The translations under genes and the position numbers were made by a program. From Aedes albopictus (Eukaryota; Arthropoda; Insecta; Diptera; Culicidae): DNA of 64,000 nucleotides. Positions 31,527-42,260 of this stretch are shown here, in pieces; the first letter of the stretch is position 1, and every line of letters starts with the position of its first letter. The notes below the pieces were generated by a model that ran no database searches, was not told where the DNA came from, and saw nothing but the letters and a program-made list of their open reading frames with translations. The stretch covers positions 326,086,175 to 326,150,174 of the forward strand of contig NC_085136.1 in NCBI RefSeq assembly GCF_035046485.1, given 5' to 3'.

Positions 31527-34519
31527 GATCCTGAGAATCCTTTCAGGATTCCAGAGAATCCTTTCAGGATTCTGGAGAGAATCCTTGCCGGATTCTGGAG
31601 AGAATCCTTGCCGGATTCTGGAGAGAATCCTTGCCGGATTCTGGAGAGAATCCTTGCCGGATTCTGGAGAGAATCCTTGCAGGATTCTGGAGAGAATCCT
31701 TGCAGGATTCTGGAGAGAATCCTTGCAGGATTCTGGAGAGAATCCTTGCAGGATTCTGGAGAGAATCCTTGCAGGATTCTGGAGAGAATCAGAGAGTCCT
31801 TCCAGGATTCTGAAGAGAATCAGAGAGTCCTTCCAGGATTCTGAAGAGAATCCTTCCAGAATTCTAAAGAGAATCCTTCCAGGATTCTGGAGAGAATCCT
31901 TCCAGGACTCTGAAGAGAATCCTTCCAGGATTCTGAAGAGAATCCTTCCAGGATTCTGAAGAGAATCCTTCCAGGATTCTGAAGAGAATCCTTCTAGGAT
32001 TCTGAAGAGAATCCTTCCGGGATTCTGAAGAGAATCCTTCCGGGATTCTGAAGAGAATCCTTCCAGGATTCTGAAGAGAATCCTTCCAGGATTCTGAAGA
32101 GAATCCTTCCAGGATTCTGAAGAGAATCCTTCCAGGATTCTGAAGAGAATCCTTCCAGGATTCTGAAGAGAATCCTTCCAGGATTCTGAAGAGAATCCTT
32201 CCAGGATTCTGAAGAGAATCCTTCCAGGATTCTGAAGAGAATCCTTCCAGGATTCTGAAGAGAATCCTTCCAGGATTCTGAAGAGAATCCTTCCAGGATT
32301 CTGGAGAGAATCCTTGCAGGATTCTGGAGAGAATCCTTGCAGGATTCTGGAGAGAATCCTTGCAGGATTCTGGAGAGAATCCTTGCAGGATTCTGGAGAG
32401 CATCAGAGAATCCTTCCAGGATTCTAAAGAGAATCCTTCCAGGATTCTGAAGAGAATCAGAGAGTCCTTCCAGGATTCTGAAGAGAATCCTTCCAGAATT
32501 CTAAAGAGAATCCTTCCAGGATTCTGGAGAGAATCCTTCCAGGATTCTGGAGAGAATCCTTCCAGGACTCTGAAGAGAATCCTTCCAGGATTCTGAAGAG
32601 AATCCTTCCAGGATTCTGAAGAGAATCCTTCCAGGATTCTGAAGAGAATCCTTCTAGGATTCTGAAGAGAATCCTTCCGGGATTCTGAAGAGAATCCTTC
32701 CGGGATTCTGAAGAGAATCCTTCCAGGATTCTGAAGAGAATCCTTCCAGGATTCTGAAGAGAATCCTTCCAGGATTCTGAAGAGAATCCTTCCAGGATTC
32801 TGAAGAGAATCCTTCCAGGATTCTGAAGAGAATCCTTCCAGGATTCTGAAGAGAATCCTTCCAGGATTCTGAAGAGAATCCTTCCAGGATTCTGAAGAGA
32901 ATCCTTCCAGGATTCTGAAGAGAATCCTTCCAGGATTCTGAAGAGAATCCTTCCAGGATTCTGAAGAGAATCCTTCCAGGATTCTGAAGAGAATCCTTCC
33001 AGGATTCTGAAGAGAATCCTTCCAGGATTCTGAAGAGAATCCTTCCAGGATTCTGAAGAGAATCCTTCCAGGATTCTGAAGAGAATCCTTTCAGGATTCT
33101 GAAGAGAATCCTTCCAGGATTCTGAAGAGAATCCTTCCAGGATTCTGAAGAGAATCCTTCCAGGATTCTGAAGAGAATCCTTCCAGGATTCTGAAGAGAA
33201 TCCTTCCAGGATTCTGAAGAGAATCCTTCCAGGATTCTGAAGAGAATCCTTCCAGGATTCTGAAGAGAATCCTTCCGGGATTCTGAAGAGAATCCTTCCG
33301 GGATTCTGAAGAGAATCCTTCCGGGATTCTGAAGAGAATCCTTCCAGGATTCTGAAGAGAATCCTTCCAGGATTCTGAAGAGAATCCTTCCAGGATTCTG
33401 AAGAGAATCCTTCCAGGATTCTGAAGAGAATCCTTCCAGGATTCTGAAGAGAATCCTTCCAGGATTCTGAAGAGAATCCTTCCAGGATTCTGAAGAGAAT
33501 CCTTCCAGGATTCTGAAGAGAATCCTTCCAGGATTCTGAAGAGAATCCTTCCAGGATTCTGAAGAGAATCCTTCCAGGATTCTGAAGAGAATCCTTCCAG
33601 GATTCTGAAGAGAATCCTTCCAGGATTCTGAAGAGAATCCTTCCAGGATTCTGAAGAGAATCCTTCCAGGATTCTGAAGAGAATCCTTCCGGGATTCTGA
33701 AGAGAATCCTTCCGGGATTCTGAAGAGAATCCTTCCGGGATTCTGAAGAGAATCCTTCCAGGATTCTTAAGAGAATCCTTCCAGGATTCTGAAGAGAATC
33801 CTTCCAGGATTCTGAAGAGAATCCTTCCAGGATTCTGAAGAGAATCCTTCCAGGATTCTGAAGAGAATCCTTCCAGGATTCTGAAGAGAATCCTTCCAGG
33901 ATTCTGAAGAGAATCCTTCCAGGATTCTGAAGAGAATCCTTCCAGGATTCTGAAGAGAATCCTTTCAGGATTCTGAAGAGAATCCTTTCAGGATTCTGAA
34001 GAGAATCCTTTCAGGATTCTGAAGAGAATCCTTTCAGGATTCTGAAGAGAATCCTTTCAGGATTCTGAAGAGAATCCTTTCAGGATTCTGAAGAGAATCC
34101 TTTCAGGATTCTGAAGAGAATCCTTTCAGGATTCTGAAGAGAATCCTTTCAGGATTCTGAAGAGAATCCTTTCAGGATTCTGAAGAGAATCCTTTCAGGA
34201 TTCTGAAGAGAATCCTTTCAGGATTCTGAAGAGAATCCTTTCAGGATTCTGAAGAGAATCCTTTCAGGATTCTGAAGAGAATCCTTTCAGGATTCTGAAG
34301 AGAATCCTTTCAGGATTCTGAAGAGAATCCTTTCAGGATTCTGAAGAGAATCCTTTCAGGATTCTGAAGAGAATCCTTCCAGGATTCTGAAGAAAATTCT
34401 TTCAGAATTCTGAAGAGATTCCTTTCGGGATTTTGAAGAGAATCCTTCCAGGATTCTGAAGAGTATCCTCTCAGGATTCTGAAGATTATCCTTTCAGGAT
34501 TCTGAAGAGAATTTTTCAG
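31527..34519. repeat. 23-bp satellite array (array 2), 3 kb, in the NK7.1 intron
   Basis: About 130 monomers of gaatcct-tcc-aggattc-tgaaga: a 7-bp inverted repeat around 3 nt. Variants are ordered: tgccggattctggaga and tgcaggattctggaga units at the left (31570-31790, again 32310-32400), ccagg units in the middle, and ttcagg units as a block at 33955-34370. Higher-order copies are visible: about 31910-32300 repeats at 32570-32960 (offset 660), and a triple gggatt variant at 33276 recurs at 33690 (414 bp, 18 monomers). Open frames inside are repeat artefacts. Confidence 0.97.
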
Positions 34520-34745
34520 GAAAAGTATTCTCATCAGAATCCTGAGAGGATTCTCAATAAAATCATATAAGGATACTCGACTAAGTCCTGAGAGGATTCT
34601 CGACAGAATTCCAAGAGGAGAAATCCTCAAAGAATCCTCGTTAGAATCCAGAGAGGATTCTCGTCAGAATTCGGAGAGAATTCTCATTAAAATCGTGAAC
34701 GGCTTCTCTTCAGAATACTGAGAGGATTCTCGAAATAGAATTCAA
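34520..34745. repeat. Decayed monomers of the array-3 type at the end of array 2
   Basis: After array 2 the sequence changes to phrases like cctgagaggattctcgaca and tccagagaggattctcgtc. These are the monomer of array 3 (62056-64000), with mutations. So two satellite families touch here. Confidence 0.7.
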
Positions 34746-34861
34746 GGGACAACTATTCAATCTTATTATTTTAAGGAAATGGAAGTTCTTTTATGATATT
34801 TTTAAACATGATATGGAAGCTTTAATATAAATTAGTAATTGATACCAAATTGATCATGTGG

Positions 34862-36400
34862 CGTTAAACGATGTACAAGCAGGGATGGCATGTCACGCAG
34901 AAATTGTGCCCATTTACGCTCATCTTTCACTGAACTTCTCAGTTTCATTTACCTTACAAAAGAGAAAGAGCAAAAACGCACAATAAAATGTACATAATGT
35001 CTCTCACGCAGAGTTTTTGTGGGGGTGATTAGAGTGCTGCGTGAGAGCAATGAGAGCCCGCAAGTCATAATCCCAGTGCGCAATTTCTGCGCGCACGCAG
35101 AAAAAACAGAACTCAGTGCACACGCAGTGTGTTCAAAGGGGTCAATGTTGCTTGAGCATTTGGTGAACCGAAAGCATGCCAGTGAGTCCAAAACCCGCTA
35201 AGGGGTATCAAATCCTGTGATATCAGAGACAAGCAGACGTCTTAAGCTGGTCAAGGACTTACAGTTGATGAATATTTTGGATCCAAATTCCACCAACAGG
35301 TGGTGCTAGTGAGCTAACAAATTTTGTTTTTCATATATATCAGGAAAATTTGCAAAAAAATTGCAACTAGCGCCGCCTAGTTGCAGAAACTCGAATCAAA
35401 CGATAATTATTCTGAAAGCCCTTGATCTACCAAACAATTTTGCCGAAGACAGCATCTTTCTAATAAATCAGAATGCTGAGATATGTGAAATGTAAAATTT
35501 GTACGCTATCTAGCGCCGCCTTGCGGTGAAATCACGAATCATACGGCCCATATTCTGAAAGCCCTTGACCAGTTGAATAACTTTGCCGAAGAAACCAACT
35601 CTCTAAGTAATCAGGATCCTGAGATATATGGGATGGAAATTTTGTCAGTGTTGCATCTGCTTGTCTAAGATATCACATAAATCACAGACAAGTAGATGTG
35701 ACACTAGCGAAATTTCAATCTCATATAACTCATGATCCTGATTACTTAGAGAGTTGGTGTCTTTGGCAAAGTTGTTTGGCTGGTCAAGGACTAACCGATA
35801 ATAAGACTCAAGATTCAAAATTCCACCGCTAGGTGGCGCTAGAGAGCAAACAATTTTTAAATTTCGCATATCTCAGCATCCTCATTTTGTAGAAAGATGG
35901 TGTCTTCGGCACTATTGTTTGGTAGATCAAGGGCTTCCAGGATAATTACCGTTTGCTTCAAGTTTTTGCAGCTAGGCTGCGCTAGTTGCATTTTTTTGCA
36001 AATTTTCCTGATATTTATGAAAAACAAAATTTGTTAGCTCACTAGCGCCGCCTAGCGGTGGAATTTTGAATCTAAAATCTTATTATCGGTTAGTCCTTGG
36101 CCAGCCAAACAACTTTGCCGAAGACACCAACTTTCTATGTAATCAGGATCATGAGATATATGAGATTGAAATTTCGTTAGTGTCACATCTATTTGTCTGT
36201 GATTTATGTGACATCTTAGACAAGCAAGTACTTTCATACTCCTGTGGTACACACAGTATTGCACTGGAAGCACGACTGAGTGCGCTCTCAACACGAAGTT
36301 TTGTGTGCACATTTTCTGCGCGCACAAAATGTGCACGCAGAAACTGAAAAACTTGTTTGTTCTAATATTTGTTTGAGCACTCATTTTGAGGGTGCCGCGA
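34862..36400. mobile_element. Large foldback-type inverted repeat
   Basis: 35235-35675 and 35676-36235 are imperfect inverted copies of each other. Shared phrases include ctagcgccgcctag, tttgccgaagacacc, aatcaggatcatgagatata and agacaagtagatgtgacac, with their complements. Each arm repeats some modules twice. Outer flanks (35060-35160, 36290-36350) carry inverted ctgcgcgcacg motifs and may be part of it. No protein. The exact ends are not resolved. Confidence 0.65.
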
Positions 36401-36533
36401 TGGATGCCAGAGAGTGAGCGGCTGGTTTGTGTGTGAAAAAAGTTGCGTAGATCACCCTCGCTGTCGTTGAAAGTCGTGTGTAGAGTGTATGTTTTCTCTT
36501 CTCACGTTTCGCACTGAGGAGCATGCCATCTCT

Positions 36534-36783
36534 GTGTACACTGAATTCTTTTTTTGCACGACTTTTTTTTACGCGATTTTTTTTTGCGCGACTTTTTTTA
36601 CGCGATTTTCTCGAAATTACGCGACTTTTTTTTACGCGATTTTGGTCATTTGCGGAGAACAAATCGCGTAAAAAAATTTCCTTTGGATTTTTTTTGCGCG
36701 ATTTCTCAAAGTTACGTGAACTTTTTTTACACGATCTTTTTTTGCGCGAACGCATCAATCGCCTAAAAACAGAATTTAGTGTA
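36534..36783. mobile_element. Small TIR element with T-run / ACGCGA repeats
   Basis: Inverted ends tgtacactgaattct and, at the right, the complement of tgtacactaaattct (one mismatch). Between them, runs of 6-9 Ts alternate with acgcga or gcgcga about ten times. No coding. Confidence 0.6.
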
Positions 36784-36823
36784 CAAGAATACTCATGTAT
36801 GATTAAATCATGCATGGCAGATA

Positions 36824-37402
36824 CAGTATCGGACAATAAAAATGCACCAAAGCCGTTTTCCCATACAAACTAGTCAACTTTGGATTGCCATATCTCAGTT
36901 ATGTCTCAACCGATTGTTTTCATTTTTCTGTGACGAACTACAAAACATTTCAATTTTCAAAAACTATTGAAAAAGTTCAATGATAACTATTGATACAAAA
37001 GTTACAGATAGGTTGAATTTTGACAATAAAAATGCACCAAGACAAAAAACTGTGTAGCCTTAAATGCTGCAGTCAGATAGCTATGATGTCTTCAGCAAAT
37101 TTATTGGTCATCACACAAGAAACATATTTGCCGAAGACACCATAGTGATTTGACTTCAGCATTTTTGGCTACATAATTTTTTGTCTTGGTGCATTTTTAT
37201 TGTCAAAATTCAACCTATCTGTAACTTTTGTATCAATAGTTATCACTGAATTTTTTCAATAGTTTTTGAAAATTGAAATGTTTTGTAGTTCGTCACAGAA
37301 AAATGAAAACAATCGGTTGAGACATAACTGAGATATGGCAATCCAAAGTTGACTAGTTTGTATGAAAAATCAGCTTTGGTGCATTTTTATTGTCCGATAC
37401 TG
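36824..37402. mobile_element. 579-bp Tc1/mariner-type MITE with long TIRs
   Basis: Perfect or near-perfect inverted repeats of more than 200 bp, starting cagtatcggacaataaaaat. Flanked by TA (36822-36823, 37403-37404). The unpaired centre is small (about 37060-37150). The ends and TA site fit Tc1/mariner. Non-autonomous. Confidence 0.85.
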
Positions 37403-37404
37403 TA

Positions 37405-38230
37405 TTTCATTGATCGAAGCAAGACACTTCAGCAAATGTCAAACTGGCACCACTGCCGCCAAATCCGCCCTCAAGCTCAATCCCTCTCGGAGAGTGGCGA
37501 CTTAACGCTAATGAAGCGAACCTCATAAATGATTTAAGTGTTGTTTCATGTTTACCGAAGTTTGATTTTTTGACAAACTGTATTATAAACCATCCATGGA
37601 TGGGCTGGCCGCGTCAGAACTGAGCAAACGCTAAGCCGAATGTTTTGCCGGGAAATCACTTCTTTTTGGCTGATGATGGCAGTCAGTGGCACGTGATGGA
37701 AAATGGCATCGTAAAAAAAACGAAGAAGGTAGAGAATCCGCTGCCAAGAGCACTTACGACGGCTGCTGTGCTGAAAGCAGCTCATCATTTGTGTGAGCGC
37801 AAGCCGAAAAAAAGGATTACGGTGTAGAATAGCCCCGGTTAAATTATACAAACATAGAGGAGGAATGGGGTTCACTTCATGCGATCGTGCGATCGTCACG
37901 CGGCCCGGCGGCAGGAAAAGAAATGGATTTTATGAGCTCTGGGGTCATTTGATTGATGCTCGGAATCGTTTTCATTTCTCGTTTGATGAAGAACTTCCAC
38001 GGGATTAACATCGAAGGCGGCCGTGCCGCCGCCAGAGGAACGAATTAATAAAAACAAGATATTAAAACATAGTTGGCATGGCTGGTGGATTAAAAATCGT
38101 TTGCTCATGATCGTTCAAAAACAGACGCGTCAACGATGATTGACTGCGCCTCGGCGGTCTGTACAGTTGCTACAAGGCTAACTAGATCATACCAACGCTG
38201 CTAATTAAGCGCCGCACAATGAATACTCAC
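37405..38230 (-). other. Unique intron sequence next to the NK7.1 homeobox exon
   Basis: No repeat or element is recognised. Composition is balanced, unlike the rest of the intron. It ends at the donor gtgagt (complement of 38225-38230). It may contain regulatory DNA, which is inference from position only. Confidence 0.35.
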
Positions 38231-38592
38231 TTGCGTCTCTGTTACATTGAGCAGCTTGGCCATGTCGGTCCTCTCGCTCGACGAGAGGTATTTCTTCACC
38301 TCAAATTGCTTTTCCAACTCGAAGATTTGTCGCCCGGTGAATGTCGTTCGGGCTTTCTTCTTCCGCCGACTGGCCCCATCCTGCTGGCTGTCATCACCAT
38401 CCCCTTCGCCGAGATCTAGCACTTCGGCTCGGCTGTTCTTCTTTCCGACGCCTCCTTTGAGCCCAGCACCACTCGTCGAGGACGAATCCTTCAGCGAGTG
38501 CTGCGACTCGTTTGACCCGTAAATCTCCGACTCGGCGTCCGTTGAATGGGTTCGTTCCCGACTGATCGACCGCACCGATTCCTGGGTGGTTT
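38231..38592 (-). CDS. NK7.1: NK-class homeobox gene, middle exon (first 44 homeodomain residues)
   Basis: Minus-strand exon joined in phase 1 to the upstream exon and in phase 0 to 15682. It reads [16 protein letters not shown], then an acidic patch ([17 protein letters not shown]), then the homeodomain from [20 protein letters not shown] to LLNVTETQ, with R5, F8, L16 and F20 in place. The arm before it is very basic (RRKKK) and should act in nuclear import and minor-groove contact. In the 503-residue protein counted from the ATG at 39181, the homeodomain would span about 254-313. Confidence 0.88.
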
Positions 38593-38652
38593 CTGTAATA
38601 ATATTCGATTTAAAACAGATATAAGAGTTTACAACAACTCTCTCAAAATTAC

Positions 38653-39181
38653 CTTCTTCCAAGTGTTTCTCGAACACCCGCTCCGTCGTAGACTGCACCG
38701 AAGACTTCGAAATGCACAAATTCAGCGGTTGATCGTCGTTGTCTTCCTTCGTTGTCGTCGGCGCCGGTGGCGTCGCGTTGAGGCTTTGCAGCAGATATGG
38801 CACCATGTGGTTGTGGTTGTTACTGACGATGGGCGATTCGACCGTCTTCGCCGTAGATCCCTTCCAGCCCAGAATATCCATGATGGAGTGCGGAGTGGGC
38901 TGCTTCGGTGGATTGGCATACACGTGCGGATGCCACTTGCCATTGCTGGACCAGTTGGTGGAGGTGAAAATGCCATCCAGATTTGTACTAGTGTGGTGCC
39001 ACGGGGACTCTTCGCCGCCGCCACCACCGCCGTTTCGGTGATCGCTGGATGGGGAAGACGAAGGAAGCGGGGGTTGAGGGGGTGATTTTCGATCGGCGAC
39101 CTGCGCCGCCCGGGTGTGGAGATCTGGAGCGTTGGTTATGCACACCTGGTTCACTTCGCGAACCTCTTCAGCCTGGGTCAT
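38653..39181 (-). CDS. NK7.1: NK-class homeobox gene, upstream exon (N-terminal region)
   Basis: The ATG at 39179-39181 gives 176 codons before the donor gtaatt at 38652. Visible motifs: [11 protein letters not shown] at about residues 96-106 (eh1-like, the Groucho-binding motif of many NK proteins), and QPLNLCISK at about 151-159, which looks like a CtBP-binding PxDLS-type site. Low-complexity parts: SSSPSS, GGGGGG. The frame is open upstream to a stop near 39250, so either this ATG is the start or a splice acceptor near 39240 brings in an earlier exon. No earlier exon was found in the window. Likely a repressor, inferred from the motifs. Confidence 0.8.
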
Positions 39182-39494
39182 TTCGGTCAACGGATGCCAC
39201 GGCTGTCGCTCGGAGAGAAGTCTTTGGTCACCTATTGTTTATGGAAGGAGGAACTTCTGGTCAGTGATGAGCGGTTAGCAGCATTCTACGGATCTGTGAG
39301 GAAAAGGTTTCAAAAGAAGAAGAATTGGTCAGTAATGTTATCTATCGGGTAATACAAGTGGAATTTAAAGCTTAGTCAATGCATATTTTCAGCAATCGGA
39401 ATGCCAAAGGGGATTAGGCTCTGTGGATCTCATTAGCCGGTTTGCTTATATCCTAATGAGTCTGTTTCGGATGTACTGTAAGTTGTGATCTTGG
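39182..39494. other. Upstream flank of the NK7.1 N-terminal exon
   Basis: No repeat or gene recognised. It contains the possible acceptor caatag (complement, near 39240) with a weak pyrimidine tract. It may be an intron or the 5' UTR. Confidence 0.35.
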
Positions 39495-39993
39495 TTGTGA
39501 TGATTCAGGAACCGCCTATACTACACTACAAGTTCCAAGAATCAGCACTTTCGGGATGCTGTTCAGGCGTTTATTCAATTCCAGTTCGTCTAGGGACCTT
39601 AGGAGAGATTCGGGGACAACTCCGGTTGCCGAGACGACAACCGGAACTATACGAACGTCCTTCAGATGCCACTCCTTCGCTAGATCGTGGTACTTGATTA
39701 TCTTGCCGGAGAACGTTGATTGGACATTATAGTCTAACGCATGGTCTAACGGTACAGCGATGTCGATGAAGGTTACCCGCTTCATCATTTTGTCGTAAAC
39801 CACAATGTCGGGCCGGTTGGCACGAATGAGGACGTCCGTAATGATCTCGCGATCCCAGTACAGCTTTATGCAACTATTTTCCAGAACCGGGTCCGTGGTA
39901 CTCCGGCTGGCAGCTTCGTTGTGACGATCGAGGTAGGCTGGTCCAGCTAACACTGAACAGCCTGCAAGGACATGCTCGATCGTTTCTTATACT
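39495..39993 (-). mobile_element. R4/Dong-like LINE, 3' part with restriction-like endonuclease
   Basis: Minus strand: ETIEHVLAGCSVLAGPAYLD, RHNEAAS, then LYWDREIITDVLIRANRPDI VVYDK and RVTFIDIAVPLDHAL, FSGKIIKYHDLAKEW, RIVPVVVSATGVVPESL. The RPD ... D spacing fits the PD-(D/E)xK endonuclease at the C-terminus of R2/R4-type LINEs. It continues the frame of 44652-46462 across the LTR element; the shared atact duplication proves this. Clade name is inference. Confidence 0.7.
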
Positions 39994-40224
39994 TGTAGGG
40001 GTTGAGAGAGATACTGAGAAAAAGATACATAGGGCATATAGCATTAGTAGCGGTGATGAACCATCGGAAAAACAAAGCAAACGATCAACACAAAATGAAA
40101 CGTCAGTCTTGTAAAGTATTTCGCATGAGTAGGTTGCATCATTGCTTCCTTCTTCGTTCGCGTAGAGTTTGGGCCGGCGGAATCGGTTGGCCCGGAATGC
40201 CAAAGTGTCCGTCCGGACACGACA
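39994..40224 (+). repeat. Left LTR
   Basis: 231 bp, tgtaggggttgagagag ... cggacacgaca. Identical in length to the right LTR, with no difference seen, which suggests recent insertion. Confidence 0.88.
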
Positions 40225-40225
40225 A

Positions 40226-40242
40226 TGGCACAGCCGGTAGGT
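40226..40242 (+). promoter_or_regulatory. Candidate primer-binding site
   Basis: tggcacagccggtaggt begins two bases after the left LTR. TGG is the complement of a tRNA CCA end. The matching tRNA was not identified. Confidence 0.5.
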
Positions 40243-41189
40243 AAGCTCCCAGAATATCTTAATATAAAAATAAAAATGGAATGGTGTCTGTTTGTCGCGA
40301 TTTGACTCGAAAGTGGTTCAACGGATTTGCTTTACTATTTCACTGTTGCGTGCGGGTAGGGCTCCGACGTGTTTATGTTAAGGGATACATTGGAAAAGTA
40401 ACCGAGAAAGCAGGAAGAACGGGATGATGTGAAGGTCCATTTTGAGACGGATGTTTCTTTAGGACTGAATGTCTGGAAGCAGTGCGAAATTTTGCCGGGA
40501 CAGCTGGTGGACTAATGTAAGGAAGCAGTTTTTTTCCCATAATATGTGGCAGTGGACGGATACCGGAGAACCATCGATATTCTTTTTAGCTCGCACCAGG
40601 GGGAATCTCGCGCGACTTGGTTTGTTGTTGTGAGAAGGTTGGCGATGTAGTTTCGTTTGTCGATTGGTGAAGGAGTGCGATAAGCAATGGAACATCGGGG
40701 TTAGATTGTGACTGTGATTTTGTTTTCGTATTGTCAACGAGAGGCAGAATTTTGACAACCGCTGTAGTTCTTCTTGTAGGATTGCCTGTTGCAGGTTGCT
40801 TCTCTGAATGGGATACGACAAGACAATGTTTTTTCTGTTATGGTTCCAGGCTTGAGTTTTGAATTTGCCCCGGAATTTGCAATATCAAGCAGTTATTGTA
40901 GCTGTGGCTAGCGACTGCGTTTTTTTTCTCTCGTTTAGGTTTTTTGGGCCTTTTGAACAAGCCCGCTAAACTGTTGTGACATTTGCTCGTTTCCAAAAGT
41001 AATAATGATGTATAGTTTGTCCCAGGGTTAGATTGCATTGAGTACGTCGAACGGAGTCCTAAATGAGCAGAGCAATCGACATGTCCATGTAAATTAACTG
41101 TATTATGGTAATACAATAGTGTATTACATTGTTGTTTTCATATATGTAATTTTACAAGCAAAAAAAAAAAAAAGAATTCCACTGACTGC

Positions 41190-42260
41190 GTAAACTAACA
41201 GCGAATTTCCCCGAGAGGGTAAGCTGCAACAGATATGGTAATTCCCCTGAGAGGGTAAGCGAATTCCCCCGAGAGGGTAAGTTAACAGCGAATTCCCCCG
41301 AGAGGGTAAGCTGCAACAGATATAGTAATTCCCCTGAGAGGGTAAGCTAACAGCGAATTCCCCCGAAAGGGTAAGCTGCAACAGATATGGTAATTCCCCT
41401 GAGAGGGTAAGCGAATTCCCCCGAGAGGGTAAGCTAACAGCGAATTCCCCCGAGAGGGTAAGCTGCAACAGATATAGTAATTCCCCTGAGAGGGTAAGCG
41501 AATTCCCCCGAGAGGGTTAGCTAACAGCGAATTCCCCCGAGAGGGTAAGCTAACAGCGAATTCCCCCGAGAGGGTAAGCTGCAACAGATATGGTAATTCC
41601 CCTGAGAGGGTAAGCGAATTCCCCCGAGAGGGTAAGCTAACAGCGAATTCCCCCGAGAGGGTAAGCTGCAACAGATATAGTAATTCCCCTGAGAGGGTAA
41701 GCGAATTCCCCCGAGAGGGTAAGCTAACAGCGAATTCCCCCGAGAGGGTATGCTGCAACAGATATGGTGATTCCTCTGAGAGGGTAAGCGAATTCCCCCG
41801 AGAGGGTAAGCTAACAGCGAATTCCCCCGAGAGGGTAAGCTGCAACAGATATAGTAATTCCCCTGAGAGGGTAAGCGAATTCCCCCGAGAGGGTAAGCTA
41901 ACAGCGAATTCCCCCGAGAGGGTAAACTAACAGTGAATTCCCCCGAGAGGGTAAGCTGCAACAGATATGGTAATTCCCCTGAGAGAGTAAGCGAATTCCC
42001 CCGAGAGGGTAAGCTAACAGCAAATTCCCCCGAGAGGGTAAGCTAACAGCGAATTCCCCGAGAGGGTAACCTGCAACAGATATGGTAATCCCTCTGAGAG
42101 GATAAGCAAATTCCCCGAGAGTGTAAGCGGTAATTCCCCTGAGAGGGTAAGCGAATTCCCCCAAGAGGGGAAGCTAACAGCGAATTTCCCCGAGAGGGTA
42201 AGCTGCAACAGATATGGTATTTTCCCTGAGAGGGTCAGCGCATTCCCTCGAGAGGGTAAC
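41190..42260. repeat. Minisatellite inside the LTR element
   Basis: Monomers of about 23, 29 and 36 bp share aattcccccgagagggtaag. They combine into higher-order units of about 87 or 116 bp, each marked by one gctgcaacagatat(a/g)g phrase. Long minus-strand frames (up to 187 codons) are artefacts of the repeat. Confidence 0.9.

Larger units (their letters stand above)
15683..38230 (-). other. 22.5-kb intron of the NK7.1 gene, splitting the homeobox
   Basis: Donor gtgagt (complement of 38225-38230) and acceptor cag (complement of 15683-15685) are both in phase 0, between homeodomain residues Q44 and V45. This is a known recurrent intron position in homeobox genes. The intron holds most of the repeats described between these coordinates. 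Stretches not covered by another entry (15683-16774, 19386-20524, 29600-30085) are AT-rich or decayed repeat with no feature I can support. Confidence 0.85.

Noticed and set aside
31864..32403. 179-codon minus-strand frame, and similar frames in array 2 and array 1
   Set aside because: Same artefact of the 23-bp repeats; no initiation context or domain.
31527..34519. CRISPR-like appearance of regular short repeats
   Set aside because: No unique spacers, monomers are contiguous, and the context is an animal intron.
38546..39085. 179-codon plus-strand frame opposite the homeobox exon
   Set aside because: Shadow of the minus-strand gene; arginine-rich composition comes from its GC-rich codons.
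41282..41845. 187-codon minus-strand frame with repeated LPSRGNS
   Set aside because: Artefact of the minisatellite inside the LTR element.
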